From assembly GCF_002101735.1 (NCBI RefSeq), contig NZ_LQPE01000010.1, positions 29,899-93,898 of the forward strand: a stretch of DNA of 64,000 nucleotides. Reading direction: 5' to 3'. Origin of the DNA: Mycobacterium kyorinense (GTDB taxonomy: Bacteria; Actinomycetota; Actinomycetes; Mycobacteriales; Mycobacteriaceae). Both the position numbers and the translations under genes were made by a program. The notes under the pieces are model-generated. The model searched no databases and was not told where the DNA came from. It worked only from the letters and a program-made list of their open reading frames with translations. Below, piece by piece: positions 56,862-64,000 of this stretch (within the stretch, counting starts at the first letter, position 1; each line of letters begins with the position of its first letter).

Positions 56862-57809
56862 GTGACTGTGCGGGTCGCGCGCCGGCAAGAATTCGCGGCC
56901 TGGCTTGAGCAGCATGCCGCGGTGCCGGCTGCGGTGCCGCAGTGGCTCTCGCGGCGCGTGTGGATCGCGTCGGTAATTGCGTGGGCGGATACCGAGGAGG
57001 GCCGGGCGGCGCTGCGCGCTGCACATTTGAGCGCCGCCCGATTCGCCCGAGTGGTGCGGGTGCTGGCACGTTTCGCCGACGGGGCTAGCGGACGCAATGT
57101 GGCGGTGACGAATGCGCGGATCGCCGACTCGGCCGTCGTGTGTGTGCGCATTGTGCAGACTGCACGGCGCATCCTGGCTGCCGCCGGGTGGGCCATGGAG
57201 GCTTCCCGTGGATACGGTCATGCTGGCGGCCGCCGTAACCGGCCGTCGGTGTGGCATCTGGTGAGTCGGCGCACACAGGTTTGCGCCCTTCCCTCTCGTA
57301 GTTCTTATCAGCGTGTTTGTCACGCTGGTAAGAACTCTCCAAGCGGCGCCCCTCGGCGCCGCCGGGAAAATCACTCACCAACCAAAAATCCGCGACGGGG
57401 TCGGCGCCCACAACAGACCGAGCCGCGCAACTTACACACCCAACGCTTGGCGGCGTATCTGGCCGCGCACTGCGTCGGTCTGCGCACAGCGCACCCAGGC
57501 CGCTGGTGTGATGTTTTGCAGCGCAGCCATCTTCGATTGGCCGATTGGACCGGCAACCAGCTGGTTTCGGCGATGAATGCCACGATGCGCGAGCGGGGCT
57601 GGCATTGGCCAGACCGCATCGCTAACCCGGCTGGCTTCTTGGCATTTCGGCTCGCGCAGTTGCCGGCGACCCCGGCGGTCGAGGCCTGCGGCCCGATTGC
57701 GCCGCCAGACGACTTCAAGCCGGCGGTCGTGTGTGCAAGCGCGGAAGTACGCGCTGCGGCGCTTGCGGAAATCCGAGAGATTTTGTCGCGCAGGAAGTGT
57801 GCCGCATGA
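56862..57809 (+). CDS. Candidate plasmid replication initiator or loader, HTH-type
   Basis: A 315-residue basic protein. The N-terminal part (VARRQEFAAWLEQHAAVPAAVPQWLSRRVWIASVIAWADTEEG) is helical, the middle (about 160-205) is Arg/Pro-rich, and the C-terminus has LADWTGNQLVSAMNATMRERGWHWPDRIANPAGFLAFRLAQL. I associate that C-terminal pattern with replication proteins of actinobacterial plasmids and phages. It overlaps dnaB by ATGA and follows a hairpin-rich segment, as an initiator next to its origin would. The GTG at 56862 was chosen at the onset of good composition; a start at 56757 would lie in the hairpins. Confidence 0.5.
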   Translation: MTVRVARRQEFAAWLEQHAAVPAAVPQWLSRRVWIASVIAWADTEEGRAALRAAHLSAARFARVVRVLARFADGASGRNVAVTNARIADSAVVCVRIVQTARRILAAAGWAMEASRGYGHAGGRRNRPSVWHLVSRRTQVCALPSRSSYQRVCHAGKNSPSGAPRRRRENHSPTKNPRRGRRPQQTEPRNLHTQRLAAYLAAHCVGLRTAHPGRWCDVLQRSHLRLADWTGNQLVSAMNATMRERGWHWPDRIANPAGFLAFRLAQLPATPAVEACGPIAPPDDFKPAVVCASAEVRAAALAEIREILSRRKCAA

Positions 57810-59902
57810 GCGTCGTAGGGGTTGATCGACCCGCTGCTGTTGGTGGTGACATTGGTCGCCAACCGCCGCAGGATCTGGCGGCTGAACAGTCTGTGCTCGG
57901 CGCAATGTTGCTGAGCAAGGATGCGATCGCCGATGTCGTCGAGCGGATCCGGCCGGATGATTTTTACCGACCGAATCACCAGGTGATTTTCGATGTCATC
58001 GTGGGTCTGTACGGCCGCGGGGAACCCGCTGACGCGGTAATGGTCGCTGCCGAGCTCGATCGGCGCGGCGCGCTGGCCCGCATCGGCGGCGCACCGTATC
58101 TGCACACGTTGATCGCGTTGGTTCCCACGGCGGCTAACGCGGGGTACTACGCCGGAATTGTCGCTGAGAAGGCAATACTGCGGCGGCTGGTGGAAGCCGG
58201 AACCCGGGTCGTGCAGTACGGCTATGCCGGCGCGGAGGGCGCCGAGGTCAGCGAGGTTGTCGATCGCGCCCAGGCCGAGATCTACGGCGTAACCGAGCAG
58301 CGGCTCAGCGAGGACTACGTCGCGGTGGGCGATCTGCTGCAGTCGACGCTCGACGACATTGATGCGTTGTCCAGCCAGGGCGCCCTCAACGTTGGCGTGC
58401 CTACCGGTTTCGTCGAGCTCGACGAACTCACCCAGGGGCTGCATCCGGGCCAGTTGGTGGTGGTGGCCGCGCGGCCCGGGGTGGGCAAGGCCTTGGCGTT
58501 GGACACGGCGCTGCCGACACCGGCGGGCTGGACCACCATGGGCGACGTCAGGGTGGGCCAGCAGCTGCTCGGTGCCGACGGTCAGCCGACACGGGTGGTT
58601 GCCGCCACCGGTGTGATGCTGGGGCGGCCCTGCTTTGACATCACCTTCGGTGACGGCACGGTCATTACCGCCGACGCTGAACATCAGTGGCCCACGACCG
58701 CCGGGTTACGCACCAGCAGTCAGCTGCGGCCTGGCGATCGTGTGCGGGCGGCCGCGGCCGTGGAACTGCCGCCGGCCGCGGCCTTGGCGGTATCGCCATA
58801 TGCGGTGGGGCGCTGGCTGGGCGGAGAAACCACAGCCTCGGGCGCGGTCAGCAATTACACGGTGTGGCACTACCTGCGCGGCTCACTGGCTCAGCGTCGT
58901 GACATGTTGCGCGGATTGCTGGACGCCAGCGGCGCTGATCGCAGGGGGCGCGCCGGCGACGGGTTCTCGATCGCACCAAGGTGGCGTGCTCCCCAAGACC
59001 GGACACTGGCAATCGATTTACTCGGATCACTGGGCTATGTCGTCGCGCGAGGACGGTTGGGCGAGCGCATCGACGTCGTTGGCGGCGCCCACGAGATCGT
59101 CGCCGTGGAAGCCCGCCATCCGGTGCCGGTGCGCTGCGTGCAGGTCGACAACGCCAACCACCTGTATCTGGTGGGACGGGCCATGGTGCCTACCCATAAC
59201 TCGACTCTGGCCTTGGATCTGCTGCGGTCCTGCTCGATTAAGCACCGCCGCGCCGCCGTGATCTTCTCGCTGGAAATGAGCAAGTCCGAGATCGTGATGC
59301 GGCTGCTGTCCGCGGAGGCCAAGATCAAACTGGCCAATCTGCGGTCGGGGCATCTCAGCGACAACGACTGGGTGACTCTGGCGCGGCTGATGGGCGAAAT
59401 CTCCGATGCGCCACTGTATATCGACGACTCGGCCAACCTCACGATGATGGAGATCCGCGCCAAGGCCCGTCGGCTCAAGCAGAAGGCCGACCTGTCACTG
59501 ATCGTCGTCGACTATCTGCAATTGATGACCTCGGGCCGCCGTTACGAATCGCGCCAACAGGAAGTGTCGGATTTGTCGCGCTGCCTGAAGCTGCTCGCCA
59601 AAGAGCTCGAGGTGCCAGTGGTGGCGCTCAGCCAGCTCAACCGCGGCCCAGAGCAACGCACCGATAAACGTCCGCAGCTATCTGACCTGCGTGAAAGCGG
59701 CGCGATCGAGCAGGATAGCGACGTCGTGATCCTGATTCACCGGCCGGATCTGGTCGACCCGAACGATCCCCGCAGCGGCGAGGCCGACCTGATCGTGGCC
59801 AAACACCGCAACGGGCCCACCCGCCGAATTACGTTGGCCCACCAATTGCACCTGTCGCGGTTCGCCAACATGGCTAACCCCTCAACCTCTGTACCTTTTT
59901 AG
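57806..59902 (+). CDS. dnaB: Replicative helicase DnaB with in-frame intein
   Basis: A 698-residue precursor; without the intein the helicase has 461 residues, normal for DnaB. The N-domain (DLAAEQSVLGAMLLSKDAIADVVERIRPDDFYRPNHQVIFD) and the RecA-like core (IFSLEMSKSEIVMRLLSAEA; LSLIVVDYLQLMTS; VVALSQLNRGPEQRTDKRP; LRESGAIEQDSDVVI) are complete. The Walker A sequence ARPGVGK/STLALDL is split by the intein between Lys and Ser, so splicing is needed for ATPase activity. The ATG at 57806 overlaps the upstream stop. A self-supplied helicase suggests semi-independent plasmid replication. Confidence 0.95.
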   Translation: MSVVGVDRPAAVGGDIGRQPPQDLAAEQSVLGAMLLSKDAIADVVERIRPDDFYRPNHQVIFDVIVGLYGRGEPADAVMVAAELDRRGALARIGGAPYLHTLIALVPTAANAGYYAGIVAEKAILRRLVEAGTRVVQYGYAGAEGAEVSEVVDRAQAEIYGVTEQRLSEDYVAVGDLLQSTLDDIDALSSQGALNVGVPTGFVELDELTQGLHPGQLVVVAARPGVGKALALDTALPTPAGWTTMGDVRVGQQLLGADGQPTRVVAATGVMLGRPCFDITFGDGTVITADAEHQWPTTAGLRTSSQLRPGDRVRAAAAVELPPAAALAVSPYAVGRWLGGETTASGAVSNYTVWHYLRGSLAQRRDMLRGLLDASGADRRGRAGDGFSIAPRWRAPQDRTLAIDLLGSLGYVVARGRLGERIDVVGGAHEIVAVEARHPVPVRCVQVDNANHLYLVGRAMVPTHNSTLALDLLRSCSIKHRRAAVIFSLEMSKSEIVMRLLSAEAKIKLANLRSGHLSDNDWVTLARLMGEISDAPLYIDDSANLTMMEIRAKARRLKQKADLSLIVVDYLQLMTSGRRYESRQQEVSDLSRCLKLLAKELEVPVVALSQLNRGPEQRTDKRPQLSDLRESGAIEQDSDVVILIHRPDLVDPNDPRSGEADLIVAKHRNGPTRRITLAHQLHLSRFANMANPSTSVPF
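58490..59200 (+). other. Class 3 intein in DnaB Walker A, with degenerate endonuclease domain
   Basis: A 237-residue intein begins with Ala (ALALDTALPTPAGWTTMGDV), not Cys or Ser, and ends THN before Ser+1. The Trp-Cys-Thr triplet of class 3 inteins is present: Trp at intein position 67 (DAEHQW), Cys at 216 (PVRCVQVDN), Thr at 235 (VPTHN). Class 3 inteins start splicing from the block F Cys. The middle has traces of LAGLIDADG blocks (YAVGRWLGGETTAS; MLRGLLDASGA), but acidic catalytic residues are changed and the domain is short, so homing is probably lost. Confidence 0.9.
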
Positions 59903-59916
59903 GCTGAGGGCATACG

Positions 59917-60258
59917 ATGGGGATTACGATTTCCGGCGCGAGCCAAAGGTTGCTCAAATTGGTTGAATCACAAAAGCGTCGGCGCTCTGCGGCTGAACGG
60001 CGCCGCTACGCCGAGAACCGGGCGCAACGCACCGCCGGCGGCGACAAGCAGCGCACCCCATGGTCAATCGACGACGCGCGCGCCGCGCTCGACGAGTCGC
60101 TGACGGTGACCGAGGCCGCGCTGGCCGTGGGCCGCACCGCAGTCGCGGTAGAGCGGCTGCGGGCCAAGTGGCGTGCCGGACGCTTGCCGGCCGGCTTGGT
60201 CAACCAAGTGCCGCCGCCGGCCCGAACAACCCAACGCAACACGAGGAGCCGAGGATGA
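59917..60258 (+). CDS. Small basic HTH-like protein of the replication cluster
   Basis: A 113-residue Arg-rich protein. TPWSIDDARAALDESLTVTEAALAVGRTAVAVERLRAKWRAGRL has the spacing of a helix-turn-helix that binds DNA. GAGGG stands upstream of the ATG. It overlaps the next gene by ATGA, so it is translated together with the polymerase-like protein. Confidence 0.6.
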   Translation: MGITISGASQRLLKLVESQKRRRSAAERRRYAENRAQRTAGGDKQRTPWSIDDARAALDESLTVTEAALAVGRTAVAVERLRAKWRAGRLPAGLVNQVPPPARTTQRNTRSRG

Positions 60259-62090
60259 GCACCTATCTGATCACCGAGGATGGTCGCCGGTGGCTGCTCG
60301 AGCAGGGCGACGACGTCGACGACGTGGTCACGTTTCTGATCGAAACTCGCGCCACCACGGCGTCATCGCCGATAGTCGCGCTCTCACGCCAGCAGGTTGT
60401 CGCACGTATCGGCCGAGGCATCCCCACCGACTTTCCCGACGCGGACGTCCTGATCGGCGACCCTGATCAGGGAGCCACCCGTGGCTGGTGGGAGGCCACC
60501 GTGCAGCGCTGGCTCGGAAAGGCCACCGAACCCGCAGCCACCATCACAGAGACCGCGGAGCCGGCGGCCGACGACGAGCAGGCATCCCCGGGATGGCCGC
60601 GGCGCTCACGCCAGTGGGACGACGTCGACTTCTCCGCAGCCGACCGGCGCGCGCTCATCGCCACCAGTCAGGGCATCGTCACCCCTGCCGGCCTGGTGAT
60701 CTCACGCCCACTCAGCCAGGGCAGCGACCTGGGCAAGCTCGCCGCGAACTACCAGTGGGCACACAAGCCCGACGATTGCGCACCGCAAATCTGGATCACC
60801 CCAGAAGCATTGGATGCCATAGGTTTTCCCATCGACGGGCTGACCGAGGACACACTGGCCGACACCGTCGAAAAGTTCTTCAGCGCCACCATCAAGTACC
60901 ACAAATCAGGTTTCTTCACCTGCCAATGGCCCGGCGCTGACGACGCCGAGATTCGCCATGAGGCCGACGTCGTGCTGATGCCCTTCACCCACCTCGACCC
61001 CTCCCCGTCGCGTCCGGAGGACCGAGGCGTGATCGGCATCGCAGGCACTCCCACCGAACTGCCCGACGACGAGATCGAGGCCGCGCACCTGCTCGCCGAT
61101 CGCATCGAATGGCTACACAGCATCGAAGGGGCACTACCCGCACCCCGCTGGTCACGGGTGGGCGTACAAATCGCCGAGGCATGGATGAAACGGGCCCGCC
61201 CCAAGCCCAAGAACTCCCGCACAGCGCCCCCACTGCTGCCGAGCCCGCTGCCGGCCGAGATCGCCCCGAACGGCAGGTTTCCGTCTCCGTGGTGGAACCC
61301 CGACAGCTGGAGACGACGCCACCGCTCACTCGGCGAAGGCATCGACGTTGAGCTCGACCAGCAGGCCGCCTACCTGCCCTCGGCCGAGGGACTCTACCTC
61401 GGCTACGGAAAACCAGCATGGATGCGGCCGGATCCGGGCGTATTCAACCAGCAACGCCCACCGTTCGGGATGTTTAAGGTCAGCGTGCCCGCCGGCGACG
61501 ACCTCGACGGGCTGCACCGCCGCCTGCCCGTCCCGCACCCCGGAATGTCCTGGAAAAAGCCCACCACCTTCTGGGCCACCACTGTCGATGTCCAGCAGCT
61601 CATCGCACCCACCGAGAACGGCGGCGCCGGCATCGCCGTCGCTGAGCTCCAGATCGAGGCGGCCTGGGTATGGCCCGAACAGCACCAATGGCTCAAAGGG
61701 TGGGCAGGGGCGCTGCGGGCCAAGCTGGCCGCCGCACGCCTGCAGGGCCGCGACGACTACGAGGAAATGATCAAGGCCATCTACACCAGCTACCTTGGTC
61801 GGCTCGCCGCGGTCGGGCCCGGCGCGTGGAAGTACCCGTACCTGCACCATCAGCAGCCGGCCTGGTACGCGGCGATCGAGGGCCTGACCCGCTGGCGCGC
61901 CCTGCGCTACGCCACCCGAATCGCCCGGGAACACGACCTATATCCCAACGAATGCTTGAACGACGCCTGGTTCTATCGCGTCCCCGCCGACACAGACACC
62001 AGCGTCCTCGAGGACCCGCTTCGCGATGACGGTACCCGCGCCAACGGCTCCTATCGGATCAAGGCCACCACTGCGGCAACACCGGCATGA
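60255..62090 (+). CDS. Replication-cluster protein with degenerate family-B polymerase palm motifs (Tap-like position)
   Basis: A 611-residue protein. Three segments in the right order and distance resemble family-B polymerase motifs: A, VELDQQAAYLPSA with D368; B, MIKAIYTSYLGRLA with K507, Y513 and G515; C, ECLNDAWFYRVP with D570, where the first Asp of the DTD motif is replaced by Leu. No exonuclease domain is visible. The N-terminus (STYLITEDGRRWLLEQGDDVDDVVTFLIE) may be a winged helix. ATGA overlaps on both sides tie it to the small HTH gene and to a terminal-protein-like gene. The position recalls tap of Streptomyces linear replicons. Function unproven; catalysis is doubtful. Confidence 0.5.
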   Translation: MSTYLITEDGRRWLLEQGDDVDDVVTFLIETRATTASSPIVALSRQQVVARIGRGIPTDFPDADVLIGDPDQGATRGWWEATVQRWLGKATEPAATITETAEPAADDEQASPGWPRRSRQWDDVDFSAADRRALIATSQGIVTPAGLVISRPLSQGSDLGKLAANYQWAHKPDDCAPQIWITPEALDAIGFPIDGLTEDTLADTVEKFFSATIKYHKSGFFTCQWPGADDAEIRHEADVVLMPFTHLDPSPSRPEDRGVIGIAGTPTELPDDEIEAAHLLADRIEWLHSIEGALPAPRWSRVGVQIAEAWMKRARPKPKNSRTAPPLLPSPLPAEIAPNGRFPSPWWNPDSWRRRHRSLGEGIDVELDQQAAYLPSAEGLYLGYGKPAWMRPDPGVFNQQRPPFGMFKVSVPAGDDLDGLHRRLPVPHPGMSWKKPTTFWATTVDVQQLIAPTENGGAGIAVAELQIEAAWVWPEQHQWLKGWAGALRAKLAAARLQGRDDYEEMIKAIYTSYLGRLAAVGPGAWKYPYLHHQQPAWYAAIEGLTRWRALRYATRIAREHDLYPNECLNDAWFYRVPADTDTSVLEDPLRDDGTRANGSYRIKATTAATPA

Positions 62091-62815
62091 GATTCGCCCG
62101 CATGGCCCAGACCGGGCCCGAACAGCCTCCCGAACAGCCTGTGGGGGAAGGGTTTCGGGCCGCCATGGACGCGTTGACCGAACGCCGCTACCGCGAGATG
62201 CGAGGAGCGTGGGCCCGAGCGCCCGAGCGACTGCGCCGCGCCGAAGCCGCACGCCGCGCCCGCAACGAGATGGCCCGCCGCGTCGCCCAACACACCGGCC
62301 GGCCGCGGGTCTCCGCGCGCACCATCGCCCGCCGGGCACGCCATGACGCAATGCCACCCGGCGTCGAACGCATGTGGCTCGAGCGCTGGGCCGCCATCGA
62401 CCGCGCCGGCGGAATCCGGGCCATGGCCCGCCAAGTCGGCACCACCCCTCAGCGGGTAACCTCCTGGCGCGACTCTCCCCGGCCCGAAGCCCCGCTGCCG
62501 ACACCGCCGCCGCCAGAACGGCTGCCAGTGGAGGCGCAAACCGTCGGCGTGGAAACCCAGGGCGTTGTCATCATCAACGGCAAGGCCTATCCAAAACGAA
62601 TCCCCGAAGGCAGCGGAGCCGAACAGGCAGAGCTCGAAATTCAGCCAGACAGCGGCATAATGGAAGCCTGGCTGGCCGAGGACACCGAAACACTCTACGA
62701 ACTGCTCAGCGACCAAATTGTCATGCAGATCATCGTCCCGCGCTGGAACCTGCCCCCGACCTACAGCATCGACTACCAAATCGAGGAACTGCGAAAGTTC
62801 GTGCCAGGCCTATGA
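62087..62815 (+). CDS. HTH protein resembling terminal protein Tpg in layout
   Basis: A 242-residue protein. The N-terminal half is Arg-rich and helical with a helix-turn-helix (AGGIRAMARQVGTTPQRVTSWRDSP). After a Pro linker, the C-terminal domain reads TQGVVIINGKAYPKRIPEGSG, IMEAWLAEDTETLYELLSDQIVMQIIV and YSIDYQIEELRKF. Streptomyces Tpg proteins have a similar HTH, then a TGGI-type strand, an L-rich helix and a final strand with IDY. It follows the polymerase-like gene with an ATGA overlap, as tpg follows tap. The similarity is from memory and by pattern only; it may simply be a plasmid regulator. Confidence 0.45.
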   Translation: MRFARMAQTGPEQPPEQPVGEGFRAAMDALTERRYREMRGAWARAPERLRRAEAARRARNEMARRVAQHTGRPRVSARTIARRARHDAMPPGVERMWLERWAAIDRAGGIRAMARQVGTTPQRVTSWRDSPRPEAPLPTPPPPERLPVEAQTVGVETQGVVIINGKAYPKRIPEGSGAEQAELEIQPDSGIMEAWLAEDTETLYELLSDQIVMQIIVPRWNLPPTYSIDYQIEELRKFVPGL

Positions 62816-62903
62816 CCGGGGCCAAATGCGATTCGTTATGTGCGCATTATCCAATGTCCATGCGCCAGACGGGGATCCGGCAGGGAGTCCGCCCCGGCTG
62901 CAC

Positions 62904-63485
62904 TCACTCATCAGTTAGCGAGCCGAGATTGCCGGGCGTGGTGAATTGCGACAGCGCATCGCGATACTGGGCGATCACACTCATCAGCCTTTCTGACGTG
63001 GCCTGAAACCCCGTGGCGGCCTGGCGGTAACGCTCGGCAGACACCTGGTAACCCTCGGCGGCCATTCGGTATCCATCGGCTGCGCCGGCCATCTCCACGG
63101 CCGATACGCGATGCTGGTCAACGGCCTCCAAAAGCATTGCATGCGCGGCCATCATCAGCCGGGCAGCCTCGTTTGCTGCAACGACTTGCGCCCGCAAATC
63201 GTCGTTTTCAGCCCGCAGAACGCGTAACTCAGCGTCCAGCGACGCGTCGCCGGCGTGATCGCCCCCGACCGGCAATACCCTGGCTGGACCAGACGTCGAG
63301 GTGAGTTGGTCGAGGTAGACATACCATCGTCGCTGTTTGGGCCCCAGGTGCGCCCCTCCCTCGATGTCGCCGGCTTGGATCATTCGACGGACTGTTCGCA
63401 CGTCTCGGCGCAGCATGCGGGCGGCTTCGCGGGCGCTCACGACGGCACGGCCTGGCTGAGGCCGATTCTCAATCGCCATCCGCAT
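62904..63485 (-). CDS. Excisionase/MerR-like HTH protein with coiled coil
   Basis: About 193 residues. The N-terminus (GRAVVSAREAARMLRRDVRTVRRMIQAGDIEGG) is a helix-turn-helix of the excisionase/MerR kind, followed by YVYLDQL. A long coiled coil follows (DAELRVLRAENDDLRAQVVAANEAARL), and then Tyr/Ala-rich heptad-like units (GAADGYRMAAEGYQVSAERYRQAATGFQ). The ATG at 63485 (or 63479) begins the conserved part. Transcribed away from the palindrome-rich spacer, it may bind there and resembles KfrA-type plasmid proteins in layout. Confidence 0.65.
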   Translation of the reverse strand: MRMAIENRPQPGRAVVSAREAARMLRRDVRTVRRMIQAGDIEGGAHLGPKQRRWYVYLDQLTSTSGPARVLPVGGDHAGDASLDAELRVLRAENDDLRAQVVAANEAARLMMAAHAMLLEAVDQHRVSAVEMAGAADGYRMAAEGYQVSAERYRQAATGFQATSERLMSVIAQYRDALSQFTTPGNLGSLTDE

Positions 63486-63585
63486 TAAATCCTTCGCACC
63501 GGCTGATGATGAAGATCGTAGCCGAGGATCGCCGTATCGACTGGCAGTGACCAGCTGCAATGCGCCGTTAAAGAGCATTACATGC

Positions 63586-63673
63586 CCACTAAGTGGACAA
63601 CACGCCGCACGCGGGTACCCGCACGGTAGGCACGTGCCACCTATGATCATCATGAACGTCCACTAAAAGGACA
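63586..63673. promoter_or_regulatory. Palindrome-dense divergent operator region
   Basis: Within 88 bases lie a repeated unit CCACTAAGTGGACA (63586-63599) and CCACTAAAAGGACA (63660-63673), matching in 12 of 14 bases, the palindrome GCGGGTACCCGC (63611-63622), the palindrome GGCACGTGCC (63629-63638) and TGATCA. The region separates the excisionase-like gene (minus) from the small ribbon-helix-helix-like gene (plus). It should regulate one or both, and could also be a relaxosome site. Confidence 0.5.
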
Positions 63674-63725
63674 TCACAGCAGCTAGACCAGCAGAATCGG
63701 GATCATCAGCACGAGAGGGATCAGG

Positions 63726-63929
63726 ATGAACAAACGGCAGGAGCTCAGCCCAGAAGGTTCGGCGCCGGCGGCCAAGAAGCGTCGCAGCGGCTCCGAAAAC
63801 CGCCAGCGGAACCACCAGGTAAAGCTGAGCCTGCTCGGTATCGAGCACGCACGCCTCCAGCAGCTCGCTCGCGACGCTGGTCTGCCTAACATTCAGCAAT
63901 ACATCCTGCACCGACTCGAGCCCAGTTGA
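63726..63929 (+). CDS. Small ribbon-helix-helix-like protein, MobC/TraY-like
   Basis: A 67-residue protein with a basic N-terminus (NKRQELSPEGSAPAAKKRRSGSENRQRN) and a ribbon-helix-helix-like part (HQVKLSLLGIEHARLQQLARDAGLPNIQQYILHRL). AGGGATCAGG precedes the ATG. Such proteins often assist a relaxase at the transfer origin or repress their own gene. No relaxase gene is seen before the window ends. Confidence 0.65.
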   Translation: MNKRQELSPEGSAPAAKKRRSGSENRQRNHQVKLSLLGIEHARLQQLARDAGLPNIQQYILHRLEPS

Positions 63930-64000
63930 GTCCCGCATAGTGGTGTAGCGCGGTTGCTGGGTTCGTCATCGTGTCGGTGATGGACGTAAAGCGGCCACCG

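Noticed and set aside
1..64000. A relaxase gene for conjugation
   Set aside because: No protein with a MOBF/MOBP/MOBQ His-triad or an FtsK-TraSA-only transfer gene was seen; it is probably outside the window.
1..64000. ESX core genes (eccA-E, mycP, esxA/B, PE/PPE)
   Set aside because: Only EspG and an EspC-like protein were recognised; the FtsK-type ATPase at 27365 has a single nucleotide-binding domain and transfer-type context, so it is not EccC.

Overview
The window looks like part of a large, high-GC conjugative plasmid (or integrated plasmid-like element) from a Mycobacterium-like actinobacterium. The lineage call rests on protein families that are mainly mycobacterial: an EspG-type chaperone, an EspC-like secreted protein, DUF4226-type proteins, two WhiB-like proteins, a VapBC45-like pair, a Tat-exported multicopper oxidase lipoprotein and a DnaB with a class 3 intein. 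A complete parA-parB pair flanked by three copies of one palindrome, and a separate replication gene cluster, favour a plasmid over a phage. No rRNA, tRNA, CRISPR array, phage capsid gene or recognisable relaxase was seen.

Region by region. 1-2.6 kb: the 3' part of a copper oxidase gene and a decayed Tn554-family transposon tail. 2.6-11.8 kb: a stability and cargo zone with a long Pro/Gly-rich protein, three intact toxin-antitoxin pairs (AbrB-like, Phd-like, HicAB), a DUF4226-like protein, and a VapBC45-like pair whose toxin gene is split by a complete IS200/IS605 element (tnpA, tnpB). 11.9-18.3 kb: small plasmid genes, a divergent promoter, an ArdC-like antirestriction protein, a DEDDh exonuclease and an orphan XRE regulator. 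18.3-23 kb: a secreted trypsin-like protease, a small putative DNA-binding protein, a GCTAGC-rich non-coding region, parAB with its sites, and a broken vapBC.

23.2-41.6 kb, all on the minus strand, is the transfer region: cell-wall hydrolases (NlpC/P60 and lytic transglycosylase with DUF4226-like N-termini), an FtsK/TcpA-type coupling ATPase, EspG, and a type IV secretion core of TcpC/VirB8-like, small membrane, VirB3/PrgI-like, VirB4 and VirB6-like proteins. A conserved sequence (consensus CCTCTKGARAAC on the sense strand) lies upstream of each of these operons and recurs in the divergent promoter at 13.6 kb. At three of them its spacing implies leaderless transcription. Together with the type VII-associated genes this resembles the mycobacterial conjugative plasmids known to need both type IV and type VII secretion (the pRAW type), although the ESX core itself is not in the window.

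41.7-56 kb, plus strand: an EspC-like protein, an XRE regulator, two WhiB-like regulators, a chain of short genes linked by ATGA or GTGA overlaps, a hydrolase, a helicase with four C-terminal helicase-associated repeats, and a DNA-modification cassette (C5 methyltransferase, Dam-like methyltransferase, XF1762-type acetyltransferase-like protein, DUF5131 protein). 56-64 kb: a palindrome- and hairpin-rich segment, a candidate replication initiator, DnaB with a 237-residue intein, a protein with degenerate family-B polymerase motifs paired with a protein resembling Streptomyces terminal proteins, then two divergent DNA-binding proteins around a palindrome-dense spacer. The most unusual parts are the polymerase-like/terminal-protein-like pair, the hairpin cluster before the initiator, the shared transfer-operon promoter, and a VirB6-like channel protein that carries a polymerase-type helix-hairpin-helix domain.
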